Assembly: GCA_902791895.1 (NCBI GenBank)
Contig: CADAXN010000004.1
Span: forward strand, 1-41,322
Direction: 5' to 3'
DNA length: 41,322 nt
Source: an uncultured Ureaplasma sp.
Lineage (GTDB): Bacteria; Bacillota_I; Bacilli_A; Mycoplasmatales; Mycoplasmoidaceae
Numbering within the stretch: position 1 is the first letter of the stretch; each line of letters starts with the position of its first letter. The notes below the pieces were generated by a model that ran no database searches, was not told the origin of the DNA, and saw nothing but the letters and a program-made list of their open reading frames with translations. Below are positions 1-9,295 of the stretch, piece by piece. A program made the translations under genes and the position numbers.

Positions 1-26
1 AAATGAGTACTTAAATTTTTATGAAA

Positions 27-50
27 CAAAAAACCATCCAAAAGGATGGC
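27..50 (-). terminator. Rho-independent terminator of tuf
   Basis: Read on the minus strand, a 6-bp stem (GCCATCC/GGATGG arms, TTTT loop) is followed by a run of six T. It lies about 35 nt after the tuf stop codon, in the right orientation to end tuf transcription. Confidence 0.8.
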
Positions 51-82
51 TTATATGCATATATTGTTTTTAAGCGAAAGTA

Positions 83-1279
83 CTATTCAATAATTTCAAT
101 TACAGATCCAGCACCAACAGTGTGGCCACCTTCACGAACTGAGAATTTAGAACCTTTTTCAATAGCAATTGGAGCTATTAATTCAACATTAATTTCAGTG
201 TTATCTCCAGGCATTACCATTTCAACACCTTGTTTTAAAGTGATTGATCCAGTAACATCAGTAGTACGGAAGTAGAATTGAGGACGGTATCCATTTAAGA
301 ATGGAGTGTGACGTCCACCTTCTTCTTTTTTAAGTACATAGATTTGTGCAAGGAATTTCTTGTAAGGTTTAATTGAACCTGGTTTAGCTAATACTTGACC
401 ACGTTGAACATTTTCACGGTCAATACCACGAAGTAATACACCTGCGTTATCTCCAGCTTCAGCGTAATCTAGCATTTTATGGAACATTTCTAGTCCTGTA
501 ACTACAGATTTTGTAGTTGGTCTTAAACCAACAATTTCAACTTCATCGTTTAATTTAATTTGTCCACGTTCAACACGACCAGTTACTACTGTACCACGAC
601 CAGAAATTGTGAAAATATCTTCGATTGGTAATAAGAATGGTTTGTCTAAATCGTGAACTGGAGTTGGAATTCATGTATCAACTGCATCTAATAACTTAGC
701 AATTGATTCTTCTCATTGAGCTTCACCTTTAAGAGCACCCAATGCACTACCACGAATTACTGGTGAATTATTTCCATCAAATTCATACTTATTCAATAAG
801 TCACGAATTTCCATTTCAACTAATTCTTGAAGTTCAGGGTCATTTGCCATATCACATTTGTTCATGAATATAACAATACGAGGAACTCCTACTTGTTTAG
901 CTAATAGGATGTGTTCACGAGTTTGAGGCATTACACCATCAGTTGCAGCAACTACTAAAATTGCTCCATCCATTTGTGCAGCACCTGTAATCATGTTCTT
1001 AATATAGTCAGCGTGTCCTGGACAGTCTACGTGTGCGTAGTGACGTGCATTTGTTGAATATTCTACGTGTGCAGTATTAATTGTAATACCACGTTCTTTT
1101 TCTTCTGGAGCACTATCGATTGATGAATAGTCTCTAGCCTCTGCGCTACCTTTGTCTGCATGCTTTGATAAGTATGTACAAATTGCAGCTGTTAATGTTG
1201 TTTTTCCATGATCGATATGACCAATGGTTCCAATGTTAACATGTGGTTTGCTTCGATCAAATTTTGTTTTCTCTGCCAT
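83..1279 (-). CDS. tuf: Elongation factor Tu
   Basis: Translation elongation GTPase that brings aminoacyl-tRNA to the ribosome. The 398-aa product has the family's normal length. The N-terminus reads [20 protein letters not shown] (P-loop GHIDHGKT), followed by the switch II segment [12 protein letters not shown], the guanine motif NKCD, and the C-terminal barrel with [21 protein letters not shown]. At least one in-frame TGA (at 710-712) encodes Trp after the G domain, the first sign of genetic code 4. The start is set by a clear Shine-Dalgarno (GAAAGGA) eight bases upstream. It is monocistronic, ends in a strong hairpin terminator, and is divergent from the MATE gene. The identification is secure. 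Confidence 0.98.
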
Positions 1280-1311
1280 AATTTTCCTTTCGTTTTAAGC
1301 AATTTTTAATA

Positions 1312-1317
1312 ATTATA
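1312..1317 (-). promoter_or_regulatory. Probable -10 box of tuf
   Basis: TATAAT on the minus strand, 32 nt before the tuf ATG, leaving a leader that contains the GAAAGGA ribosome binding site. No convincing -35 is seen, as usual in mycoplasmas. Confidence 0.5.
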
Positions 1318-1440
1318 TATATAAAATGTCCAATTTTTAAAAAAGTCTTTCTCGCACAGCAATGAATAAATATAAAACATATTTGAGTTTTATAGAAATG
1401 CAATATTTTTACCTACAATATAACAAATTAAATTTATTTA

Positions 1441-1448
1441 TATATAAT
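1441..1448 (+). promoter_or_regulatory. Probable -10 box of the MATE gene
   Basis: TATATAAT sits about 25 nt before the ATG at 1474. The short leader has no good Shine-Dalgarno. Confidence 0.45.
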
Positions 1449-1473
1449 TTTTGGGATAAGCAAAGAACTTGAG

Positions 1474-3240
1474 ATGGGTAAAGAACAAGGTATAAAAATT
1501 GCTGGTGATGGTTATTTAACTGCTGGTCAACAATTTGTGATTAAAACTCAAGAAAGACAAAAGAAACTGTTTATTAATTCGCCAATTATTAAATCAGTTT
1601 TAATTATTTCTTTACCTTCGATGATTATTGCTTTGATGACTTCACTTTACATTTTTAGTGATCAAATTATTATGGCAAACTTAATCCCAAATTTTAAACC
1701 ATTTGAAAATTTAGTTGGCCCTGATTATCAAAAGTTTTTAGAATATATCACAAAGTTAAATGGTACAGGAATCGGCCTGAATCTAACACTATATAATTCG
1801 CAATTAATCATACGAAATGCAGTTGCCAATAGTGCACCAATTACAGTATTGATTAATGCCGCGACTTTACTTGTAGCAAATGGTACTTCCACCAATTTTT
1901 CAAAAATGAACGGAAAATTGAACACCAAAGGTGCTCAAAAAGTTTGATCTATTGGTTTTTATTGTAACATTATCGTCAGTGTAATAACTATGATTTTTTT
2001 ATTTTCTGTTTGTCAGTTATTAGTGCAATTAGAAAATGGTGACCCTTTAAAACAACTTACTAATGCTTCGAGTTCAATTAAACAAGCTTGTCAAAGAGCA
2101 GGATTAAATTTTGATGAAGTTTATCCATTAATTGAACATGTATATACTAAAGCAAATGACATGATTATGTCTTACTCTTGTAATTACTCATACATAATTA
2201 TTGGTGGAGCGATGTTATCAATGTTTAGTGCTTACCTTTCGCTTCTAATTATCTCAGAAGGTAAACAAAAGATGGTAGTTATAGCAGCTGTAGTTTCCAA
2301 CCTTCTCAACTTGCTTCTTGATTTCGTCTTCATATACTATGCACGAATGGCGATGATTGGTGGTGCAATAGCTACTCTAATCGGATGGATGCTTAACTGT
2401 AGTTGATACTTTTTTCAAATATATTTGATGAATAAGCGAAATGAAACTGCATTAGTATACTCCGCATTGAAAATTTGAGGATATAATTGAAACTGAAAAT
2501 TAACTTGAAACATTATTTCAATTGGTTTACCTTCTTTTTTAAGAAACTTGTCAATGGGAATTGCTGTTTGATTTCAAGTGTTTGTTTTGTCAACATTATT
2601 AATTCCAGCAATTGGTTCAGGTGGTGTTACAGCAAATGATTACACTAATTTTTATGGTGCTGTAAATCCAATTTACAATCTATTCTTTCCCGTAATGTTA
2701 GGAACAATTCAAGGTTCACGAATTATGTGTTCGTATTTGTATGGAGCTGAAAATTATAAACGTTTCCGTTTAACATATTGAATCGCTATGATTATCAGTT
2801 TAATATATGGAACTTTAATTTTTGCTATAGTTGGTTGTGCGCTGAATAAATATATGTTATTAATTTTCCAAATTTCTAACAATTCAATTGCTCAAATGAT
2901 GCTAATGATTGCTACACTTCAAATGCCAGTTTATGCATTTACTGTAGGTGGACAGGTTGTTTTTCAAGCTACTGGCAAGTCATTAAATGCTTCAATTTGT
3001 GCATTGATGCAAGGAATTGTATGTAACATTCCAATTACATTCATAATGTTTGGTATTTGTTTAGCAAATGGAAATGTCGAATTATTCTTGTGAAATCCAG
3101 TGATTGTCGTTTTTATTTCAAGTATTATCATTTTTGGTTGGACAGTAATTTACATCCGTAACCATTATTCACCTGACATTATAAACGAGAAAGTTAGATG
3201 ATTAAAAAAGAAAGGTTACTTAAAGTCTATTAAAAAGTAA
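1474..3240 (+). CDS. MATE-family efflux transporter
   Basis: Predicted multidrug/sodium-type exporter of the MATE family in the cytoplasmic membrane. The 588-aa protein is read through several TGA(Trp) codons. It has about 12 hydrophobic segments in two homologous halves: the first opens with VLIISLPSMIIALMTSLYIF near residue 42 and the second with IISIGLPSFLRNLSMGIAVW near residue 350; each contains the family-typical 'GLPS/SLPS' entry into its first helix. It is longer than usual (about 450 aa) because of hydrophilic insertions after the first helix (around residues 72-105) and around residues 180-225. The C-terminus is a lysine-rich cytoplasmic tail. Substrate cannot be deduced. It is divergent from tuf and ends only 4 nt from the convergent DivIVA-like gene. 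Confidence 0.8.
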
Positions 3241-3244
3241 ATTT

Positions 3245-3613
3245 TTACTTTTTATCTTCATCATTTTTTTGATTATTAGGATTGTTTTTATTGACCTGAC
3301 TTTCAATTTTGGAAATACGGTTCATAAGGTAAGCGTTACCATAGCCTTCTTTTACAAGTCCATCAACTTTGCTTTGAAGTGTATTAATCATTTTATCTTT
3401 TTCAATGACATCTGATTTTAACTTGTTGATTTTTGCTTCATAGTTTTTAACAATACCATCCATAGATTTTCTGTATTCATTAACTTTGCTAATGTAACTA
3501 ATTACATCGTCAAAAAAAAGATCAACATCTTCAGGGTCATATCCACTGTGGATTTTTGATTTAAATTTTTTATTTAATATTTCCTCTAATTTTTGGTCAA
3601 AATTGAAATTCAT
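3245..3613 (-). CDS. DivIVA/GpsB-like coiled-coil protein
   Basis: A 122-aa protein with the DivIVA N-terminal pattern: a leading stretch (EEILNKKFKSKIHSGYDPED, residues about 10-29) where family members carry the 'F...GYd..eVd.Fld' motif, here GYDPEDVDLFFDDV. From about residue 38 it becomes a predicted coiled coil rich in E, K and hydrophobic heptads, with a charged N/D/K tail. Relatives bind curved membranes and organise division or growth sites; in wall-less bacteria the role is unclear. It is transcribed alone, divergent from rnhC and convergent with the MATE gene. A TATAAT box lies about 20 nt before the ATG and no Shine-Dalgarno is visible. Confidence 0.7.
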   Translation of the reverse strand: MNFNFDQKLEEILNKKFKSKIHSGYDPEDVDLFFDDVISYISKVNEYRKSMDGIVKNYEAKINKLKSDVIEKDKMINTLQSKVDGLVKEGYGNAYLMNRISKIESQVNKNNPNNQKNDEDKK

Positions 3614-3706
3614 AAATCGTAATTTGTAATTGATTATAAATATTTAATTTAATAGATTAAAATAATTTTCTTCGATATTTTATTACTAACTGACAATAAA
3701 ATAATC

Positions 3707-3712
3707 TATAAT
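3707..3712 (+). promoter_or_regulatory. -10 box of rnhC, nearly leaderless
   Basis: TATAAT lies 13 nt before the rnhC ATG, so transcription would start about 6-7 nt before the start codon. No Shine-Dalgarno sequence exists in that interval. Confidence 0.55.
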
Positions 3713-3725
3713 TTTCATATCTATA

Positions 3726-4652
3726 ATGAAACAAAAATATAACAAAACTTTATATTCTAATCAGTTAACCAAACTTGATCTTGAAAGGGTTCTAGAATAT
3801 TTAAAAAAATCAAATGCTAGTTTGAAACAAACTAATGATTTTTTCGATCAATACGAATTAAATAACAACAGTATTACAATCTACAATAATGACAAAATTG
3901 TTATTCAAGGTAAGAATATTGTTGGCTTATGTATTGAATTATCACTCCCATACATTAAATATGAAAAACCAAAAGAAGCAAAATTAATTGACATTATATC
4001 TTATATTGGTTGTGATGAGGTAGGTGTTGGTGACTATTTTGGTGGTATAGTATGTTGCAGTGTTTATGTTGATCAAACAGCAATTAAAAAATTAGCTACA
4101 TTGAATGTTGATGATTCTAAAAAACTAACAGATGAACAAATTATCTCGTTAACTCCAAAAATTAAGAAAAATTGTTCTTATGTAACTAAAGTTATTTCAC
4201 CAAAAGAATACAACAAACTATATGAACAATATAAAAATACACATGTTATTAAAACTTATGGACATAACTATTGCATTATTAAACTAAGAGAATTAATAGG
4301 TAATGATGTTTTGGTTTATATGGATGAATATTGTAGCGAAGAAAACTACATCAAATACTTGAAGAAGTTAGGCATTGAATATAATTCATTAAATAAAGTG
4401 GACCATTTTGAAACAAAATCAGAGTCCAAATATATTGCTATTGCAGCTGCAAGCATTATTGCACGATATGAGTTTCTAATGATGATTAAGAAATTAGTAA
4501 ACAAATTAAATGAATTTGATGGTTTGAATTTTGATACTTTACCATTAGGAGCATCAAACAAAAAAAATATTCTTGAATCAATAACAAAAATCGAAAAAGT
4601 CATTGGCAATGATAAGTTAAAATGTTTCATTAAAACGAATTTCAAAAAATAA
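3726..4652 (+). CDS. rnhC: Ribonuclease HIII
   Basis: Endonuclease that cleaves the RNA strand of RNA/DNA hybrids during replication and repair. The 308-aa product shows an N-terminal TBP-like substrate-binding domain (about 1-85) and the RNase H fold with CDEVGVGDYFG (D97, E98), DDSKKLTD (129-136), YMDEY (D200) and KSESKYIAIAAASIIAR (E233). D97, E98, D200 and E233 occupy the positions of the type 2/HIII metal-binding tetrad. GVGDYFG is the HIII version of the motif. The gene is first in a two-gene unit; the nitroreductase ATG follows 9 nt after its stop. Confidence 0.95.
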   Translation: MKQKYNKTLYSNQLTKLDLERVLEYLKKSNASLKQTNDFFDQYELNNNSITIYNNDKIVIQGKNIVGLCIELSLPYIKYEKPKEAKLIDIISYIGCDEVGVGDYFGGIVCCSVYVDQTAIKKLATLNVDDSKKLTDEQIISLTPKIKKNCSYVTKVISPKEYNKLYEQYKNTHVIKTYGHNYCIIKLRELIGNDVLVYMDEYCSEENYIKYLKKLGIEYNSLNKVDHFETKSESKYIAIAAASIIARYEFLMMIKKLVNKLNEFDGLNFDTLPLGASNKKNILESITKIEKVIGNDKLKCFIKTNFKK

Positions 4653-4661
4653 AGGCGAACT

Positions 4662-5381
4662 ATGATTGAAAATTTATTAAAACGTGCTTCAGTAAGAAGC
4701 TTCAAAAAAGAAAAACTAAATGATGAAACAATTAGCAAGCTAAAACAAGTTGTTAATGCTTCACCTACTTGAAAAAACTATCAAGATTTTAGCGCTATCT
4801 TTATTACTGATCAAAAAACAAAAGATGTTTTATCAGAATGTAATTTAAAACAAGAACATGTAAAAGAAGCACCACTTATTGTTTTATTTAACGCTGATTT
4901 TAATTTCATTAATGAAATTATTAAGAAACAAGATCTTAAAAATGTAATAGTTGATAAATTACACAATTATTTAATTTCATTTACTGATGCCATTATTTCA
5001 GCTACACAATTAGTTGATGCCGCAGTTAGTCTTGGTTTAGGAACTTGCTATTTAGGTTTAGTTAGACCTAATGCAGATAAAGTTATTGAATTACTTAACA
5101 TTAAAGGTAAATGTATTCCAACTATTGCTATTGCAATTGGTAAGATTGACAAACCAGCTGTACAAATTCCTAAACATAACAAAGTTTATGATGAAAAATA
5201 TGATATTAATCAAGTAAGACCCGAACTTGATAAATATGATGAAATCATGAAAGATTACTATCAAAAAACTTACAATATTGATCGTAATTATTCAAAAGTA
5301 ATTGCTAAGATGTTAGTACATGAAAATGCTGATAACACGTTAGAACTTATTGAAAAACATTATTTTAATAAAAAATCCTAA
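4662..5381 (+). CDS. Nitroreductase-family flavoprotein
   Basis: A 239-aa protein with the nitroreductase N-terminal signature (NLLKRASVRSFKKEKL) followed by NASPTWKNYQDFSAIFI, which corresponds to the FMN-contacting 'pS..N.Qpw.fi' region with Trp encoded by TGA. The central segment DAIISATQLVDAAVSLGLGT is the typical dimer-interface helix ending in the G-L-G-T turn, and IPTIAIAIGKIDKP matches the family's late strand. Such enzymes reduce flavins, quinones or nitro compounds with NAD(P)H; the physiological substrate is not visible. Cotranscribed with rnhC; a GGCGAAC sequence precedes the ATG. The stop codon lies inside the arm of a hairpin that terminates the opposite strand. Confidence 0.85.
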
Positions 5382-5396
5382 TGGTAACCCATTAGG
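5370..5396 (-). terminator. Terminator of the 72-aa gene
   Basis: Minus-strand hairpin with a perfect 8-bp stem (CCTAATGG/CCATTAGG, 4-nt loop) followed by A and six T. Its distal arm overlaps the stop codon of the convergent nitroreductase gene. Confidence 0.8.
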
Positions 5397-5409
5397 AACA
5401 TAAACAAAG

Positions 5410-5437
5410 ATTTAGCAATTATGCTAAATTATTTTGT
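5410..5437 (+). terminator. Probable terminator of rnhC-nitroreductase
   Basis: Perfect 8-bp AT-rich stem ATTTAGCA/TGCTAAAT with an ATTA loop, followed by TATTTTGT. It lies 28 nt after the nitroreductase stop. The U-tract is imperfect. Confidence 0.5.
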
Positions 5438-5449
5438 ATAGAAAGAATA

Positions 5450-5668
5450 TTATTGTTGTTTGTTTTCTCTTCTCTCGATACGTTTTTGAACGTTGTCAAG
5501 ATATTTTGCATAGCTATCTTTATTTGGCAGATAGTAGTTAGGGATGTCTTGGTTGTAGTATTCACGTTTACGAAGTCAAGATTTTAATCTATATTCTTTT
5601 CATTGCTCTTCAGTCATTTTTCTAATGTCGTCACCTGAAGTTTGTAATTTAATTGGTGTTTTTGCCAT
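5450..5668 (-). CDS. Small basic protein of unknown function (72 aa)
   Basis: Not recognised. The reading frame gives a 72-aa, highly charged, tyrosine-rich protein starting MAKTPIKLQTSGDDIRK, then EEQWKEYRLKSWLRKREYYN, a central NYYLPNKDSYAKYLDN and an Arg/Lys-rich tail ending in NKQQ. Both Trp residues are TGA. There is no membrane segment or signal peptide. It has all the marks of a real gene: a good Shine-Dalgarno (GGAGACAA) nine bases before the ATG, its own TATAAT box in the shared divergent promoter at 5704-5713, and a strong terminator. The basic, predicted helical composition would fit an RNA- or ribosome-associated protein, but that is a guess. Confidence 0.75.
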
Positions 5669-5703
5669 ATTATTTGTCTCCTTGTGTTTTATTTATACTA
5701 TAC

Positions 5704-5713
5704 ATTATATAAT
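5704..5713. promoter_or_regulatory. Palindromic bidirectional -10 element
   Basis: ATTATATAAT is its own reverse complement and presents TATAAT to both strands. On the plus strand the box ends 9 nt before the HIT-gene ATG (leaderless); on the minus strand it serves the 72-aa gene with a leader of about 30 nt containing GGAG. The same palindrome recurs at 22543 and 29859. Confidence 0.6.
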
Positions 5714-5722
5714 ATATTTGCT

Positions 5723-6136
5723 ATGGATTGTGTATTTTGTGGAATTGTAAAAAAAGAAGTTCCAGCAAAAATAGTTGCTGAAAACGAAAAAGCGTTAGCT
5801 TTTATGGATGTTAATCCAGCTTCTGATGGACATACAGTTGTCATCAGTAAGAAACATTATCGTTGTTTTAGTGAAACACCAGTTGATGTTTTACAAGCAA
5901 TGGTTGAATTATGTCATACAGTTGCAAATAAAATTGCTAATTCAAAATTAAAACCTTGAGGTTTTAATTATCTATGTAATGAAGGAAAAATAGCTCAACA
6001 GGTAGTAATGCATGTTCACATGCATGTTATTCCAAAATATGGCAAAGATGAAGGATGAAAAGGCACTAGATGCAAAAATATCTTCGTCAATGATGTTCAA
6101 CAAGTTTATCAAACAATAATGAAAGCTAAGGATTAA
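5723..6136 (+). CDS. HIT-family nucleotide hydrolase (HinT-like)
   Basis: Histidine-triad protein of 137 aa; relatives hydrolyse nucleoside phosphoramidates and adenylates. It begins CVFCGIVKKEVPAKIVAEN with the C3-x-x-C6 pair typical of zinc-binding HinT proteins, continues FMDVNPASDGHTVVISKKHY, and carries the triad HVHMHV at 97-102. A longer in-frame start at 5684 is rejected because the conserved N-terminus begins at 5723 and the TATAAT box lies between the two. The mRNA is probably leaderless. Its stop codon interlocks with that of the convergent ribF gene. Confidence 0.92.
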
Positions 6137-6984
6137 ATTCCGAAATATTTTTTAGTTAATTTAACATTATCAGAAATGTATTTTTTTAAATCATTTCTAT
6201 GTTTAAATTTAATAAAAGGTGTTAGATAAGAAATTAACATAACTTTAATTTCTTTACCATAAGCATTGCATCCTTTTGGATAATCAACAATGATATTAGT
6301 TTCAATTAATTGTCCATTTTTAACAGTCGGTTTAAAAATACAAGTTACAGAATTAAAGATGATGTTATTTAAAACACATAAACTAACATAAACACCTTCT
6401 TTAAATTGTATTTGTTTCTTGTCTTTTAAGAAAATGTTTAAAGTTGGGAAACCAAGTTTTCTTCCTTCTTGTTTACATTTTATTACTTTTTCTTTAATTA
6501 AAATTGGTCAATATAGAAGTTGATTGGCTTCTCATACTAAACCATTTTTGTACATTGATTTAATCTTTTTAGTTTGATACTTATTATTGTATTTTATAAC
6601 ATCAACTGTAAAATGCTTTTCTAACATTTTATTATTGCCTTTTAAATTTTTACCAAATTTAAAATCACTACCAATAATTATTTTACTTGGGTTAATTGGT
6701 ATCAAGTAGTTTTGTATAAAATGTTCAGCTGAAACATTATTTTTATTGACATCAAAAATATAAATGGTGTTTGGTTGTAATTGTTGGATAATGTTAATTC
6801 TTAAATCCAATGGATGAACATATTCTCCTTTGTTTGGGGAATTTATAATTAAAAGAACATTAAAACTATTTGGTTTGACTTTGTCAAATAATTTTTTGTG
6901 TTGTTTATGGATAACATCAAAACAACCAATGATTAATGGCAATGAATTATTTTTTGTTTTTGAAGATTTTATTTCTTGCTTCAT
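6133..6984 (-). CDS. ribF: Riboflavin kinase/FAD synthetase
   Basis: Bifunctional enzyme making FMN and FAD from riboflavin. The 283-aa product has the nucleotidyltransferase domain first: SLPLIIGCFDVIHKQHKKLF (the G-x-FD-x-hHxxH signature) and KIIIGSDFKFGKN, then the flavokinase domain with EGRKLGFPTLNI, the family's G-R-x-x-G-x-P-T-x-N motif. The Trp residues at 6532-6534 and 6508-6510 are TGA. The start at 6984 is preferred over an in-frame one 30 nt upstream because the domain begins soon after. It overlaps the end of the upstream methyltransferase gene by 38 nt, suggesting coupled translation. The sequence is divergent but both domains are intact. Confidence 0.88.
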
Positions 6985-7681
6985 ATAACAAAATTCCTGT
7001 AGCAACAGCAACATTTAGTGATTGTAATTTTCCATACATTTTGATTATTATTGATTGATCACTATTTTTAGCTATTAGTTTGTTGATTCCAGATTGTTCA
7101 TTACCAATAATAATTACAGATTTATCACTATAATCCACCTCATTATTACTTTGAGATTTTTTATCTAACATTGAAGCATAAATTCAGTAACCATATTTTT
7201 TTAATAGTTCTATTGCTCTTGAAAGATTAACTACTTTAAAAATATTTAAAGTATTGATTGCTCCCATACTGGTTTTAGAAACAAAATCATTAATTTGGAC
7301 TTGGTTATCACTTTTATAAATTACTGCATCAACACCAAAAGCATCACAAGTTCTCAAAATAGAACCGAAATTATGTGGGTCTTGAATTGAGTCAACAATT
7401 AAAATGATAGATTTAGTTTTAGTCTTGTTGTTTTCTAAAAATGACTCTAAAGTTTTGACTTTGTTATTATTTTGAATTTCTGTTACAACAAATTGGTGGT
7501 TTAAATTCTTGTCAAATTGTTTAAATCAGTTTTTATCATGATGAATCTTGATTTTGATATTGTTAAACTTTAATTCATTGATTAATTTTTTGTTATCTTT
7601 AAAAAGATGAACAACAGAGATATGTTCTTTATCAAATTTGATTTGATCTAACAATGCTTTAGTTCCAAAAAGTCTTGTCAT
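6947..7681 (-). CDS. rlmB: SpoU/TrmH-family RNA 2'-O-methyltransferase (RlmB-like)
   Basis: A 244-aa SPOUT methyltransferase. An N-terminal substrate-binding region (about 1-80, starting TRLFGTKALLDQI) precedes the catalytic domain with the three family motifs: DSIQDPHNFGSILRTCDAFG, IIGNEQSGI and KMYGKLQSLNVAVATGILLY. This domain forms a deep trefoil knot that binds S-adenosylmethionine. The N-terminal extension resembles RlmB (23S rRNA G2251) more than TrmH, but the exact target nucleotide is not fixed by sequence. It lies between the 7-TM gene (11 nt upstream) and ribF (overlap). Confidence 0.85.
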
Positions 7682-7692
7682 TGATAGATACT

Positions 7693-8523
7693 CTATACTC
7701 TTCTAAATCCACGAATAAGAATTAAGATATAAACAATGTATCATATAATTTCAATGAATTGTGATAGTAGGATATATCCAAATAATCATGATAATTGATG
7801 TGATATTCTGGTACTGCTTGCATCAGTAATTTCTGCAAATTGACTGCAGTTTTTAATTTGGTTTATAAGTCTAATGATTGATATAACCATTAAAAGCATA
7901 AACATAGTAAATACAACAAAGTAAATTCAGACATAAACATTGAAGAAAGTTATGCTATTTCCTAAGACAGCAAAACAAATAGTAACTATCATGAAAATGA
8001 AGAATAATCCCATGCAAACGAAAGAAAGGACATATTCAATTTTTTGTAATGTGTATGCAGTTTTATTACTGATGAAATATCCAATTAGTGATAATAAGAA
8101 GCAAGCAAAGGCTCCAATACCAAATGCAACAAGCATTAGATATGCTCCAAATAGGAAAATAATCAATGAGAAACCTAAAGATTGACCCAATATAAATATT
8201 ATCCAAACAGTGATATTAAATCCCATTGATCGTTCAAATATCTTTATAGATCAAATCATCGATACGAATGATGAAATGATAATTAAAGCAAATGCAATAG
8301 AGAATACTGTGACTACCAATACATTTGCAAAATCAGGTTTTAAGTTGTTCATGAATGAGTAATATCAAATAAGTCCAAATAAGAACGATAATACTCCAAT
8401 AATTAGAAAACCTAATCCAGCTTTAACAAATGACATTGTCAAAATTGAGTTTTGCTTTGTATTCATTTGTTGTCTAATATCAAATGATACTTGACCATTT
8501 TGCGTTTTGTTAAATATAGACAT
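7693..8523 (-). CDS. Seven-TM membrane protein, possibly Bax inhibitor-1-like
   Basis: A 276-aa protein with a short polar N-terminus (about 30 residues) and six or seven hydrophobic helices separated by very short loops, e.g. AGLGFLIIGVLSFLFGLIWY near residue 35 and a long hydrophobic stretch from about 100 to 225. The compact all-helical arrangement, length and C-terminal helix followed by basic residues (RGFRRV) resemble BI-1/YccA proteins, which leak calcium or protons, but no diagnostic motif is decisive; it may be another small membrane family. First gene of the unit with rlmB and ribF. The TATAAT box is 9 nt from the ATG. Confidence 0.55.
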
Positions 8524-8532
8524 ATTGCTTTT

Positions 8533-8538
8533 ATTATA
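8533..8538 (-). promoter_or_regulatory. -10 box of the seven-TM gene, leaderless
   Basis: TATAAT on the minus strand ends 9 nt before the ATG at 8523, which would put the transcription start within 2-3 nt of the start codon. Confidence 0.5.
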
Positions 8539-8563
8539 CATTTAACTAAAGTTGAATAATTGG

Positions 8564-8569
8564 TATAAT
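8564..8569 (+). promoter_or_regulatory. -10 box of the PQ-loop gene
   Basis: TATAAT 23 nt before the ATG at 8593; the leader contains AAGAGG five bases before the start, so this is a conventional led mRNA, unlike its divergent neighbour. Confidence 0.5.
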
Positions 8570-8592
8570 TTTTGTATATGTAAGAGGTTAAA

Positions 8593-9198
8593 ATGACTAA
8601 TATTTTTTTAGAAGTAGCGTTTTATTTAAGTATGGTAGGAGCGGTTATTGCTATTTGTTGTTATCTACCAGGAGTAATCAAAGTTGTTAGATTTAATGAT
8701 ACGCGTTCAATGTCTGTTTGAATGTTTTTATTTACAACACTAGGTTGTCTTTTGTGAATTGTAGTTGCCATATTTTTGATGATTGGATATAGTGAAGTTG
8801 GTGGTAGTGACTTTTATGACTTTTATTTTAACTTAGCATCAGGAATGGGTATGTTAGTATCCAATATTGGATTAGCAATATGTTCAGCTATTATTTTCTT
8901 TAAAAAAGTAATTAATCTTGTTCATGCAAAACATGAAAATATGAGCGAAGATGAATACTACAAAAAAATAGTTGAACCAATTGTTAGAGATAAATTAGAT
9001 AAACAAAGAAAATTAAAATTGGAAGCTAAGGAAAACTATGGAAGAGAAAGAGCTCAACGTAAAGAACTTAGAGAAAAACAAAGATTGCTTGAAAAAGAAG
9101 CGCGAAAAAAGCAAAAAGAAAAAGAATACATTGAGCAATATCGTGACGAAATAGAATCTGAAATTAACAAAGAAGACCCAAATAGTGATCTACTATAA
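8593..9198 (+). CDS. SemiSWEET/PQ-loop-like membrane protein with charged tail
   Basis: A 201-aa protein with three predicted helices (about 7-27, 40-64, 80-105) and a long charged C-terminus. The first loop reads YLPGVIKVVRFNDTRSMSVW, which matches the PQ-loop pattern (Y-L-P-Q-x-x-K...T-R-S-x-x-x-S-x-x-M/W) with G in place of Q. Three helices with one PQ-type motif is the SemiSWEET half-transporter arrangement, which dimerises to carry small sugars or other solutes. The last 85 residues are almost entirely K, E, R and Q, predicted as a long coiled coil in the cytoplasm, which is not part of a normal SemiSWEET. Substrate unknown. Confidence 0.65.
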
Positions 9199-9295
9199 TA
9201 GATTTAAAATGTAGATTAGCATTTCATTTTTTTTGTTTAACATTTTCAAAACTATATATCTAACTTCATATTAGAAAAAATGAATGAAGTGATAA

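Noticed and set aside
4346-4738. Minus-strand open frame opposite rnhC and the nitroreductase
   Set aside because: It is the complement of two strongly conserved genes, with no ribosome binding site and no recognisable protein.
5684-5722. Earlier start for the HIT protein
   Set aside because: It precedes the promoter's TATAAT box and the family begins at the later ATG.
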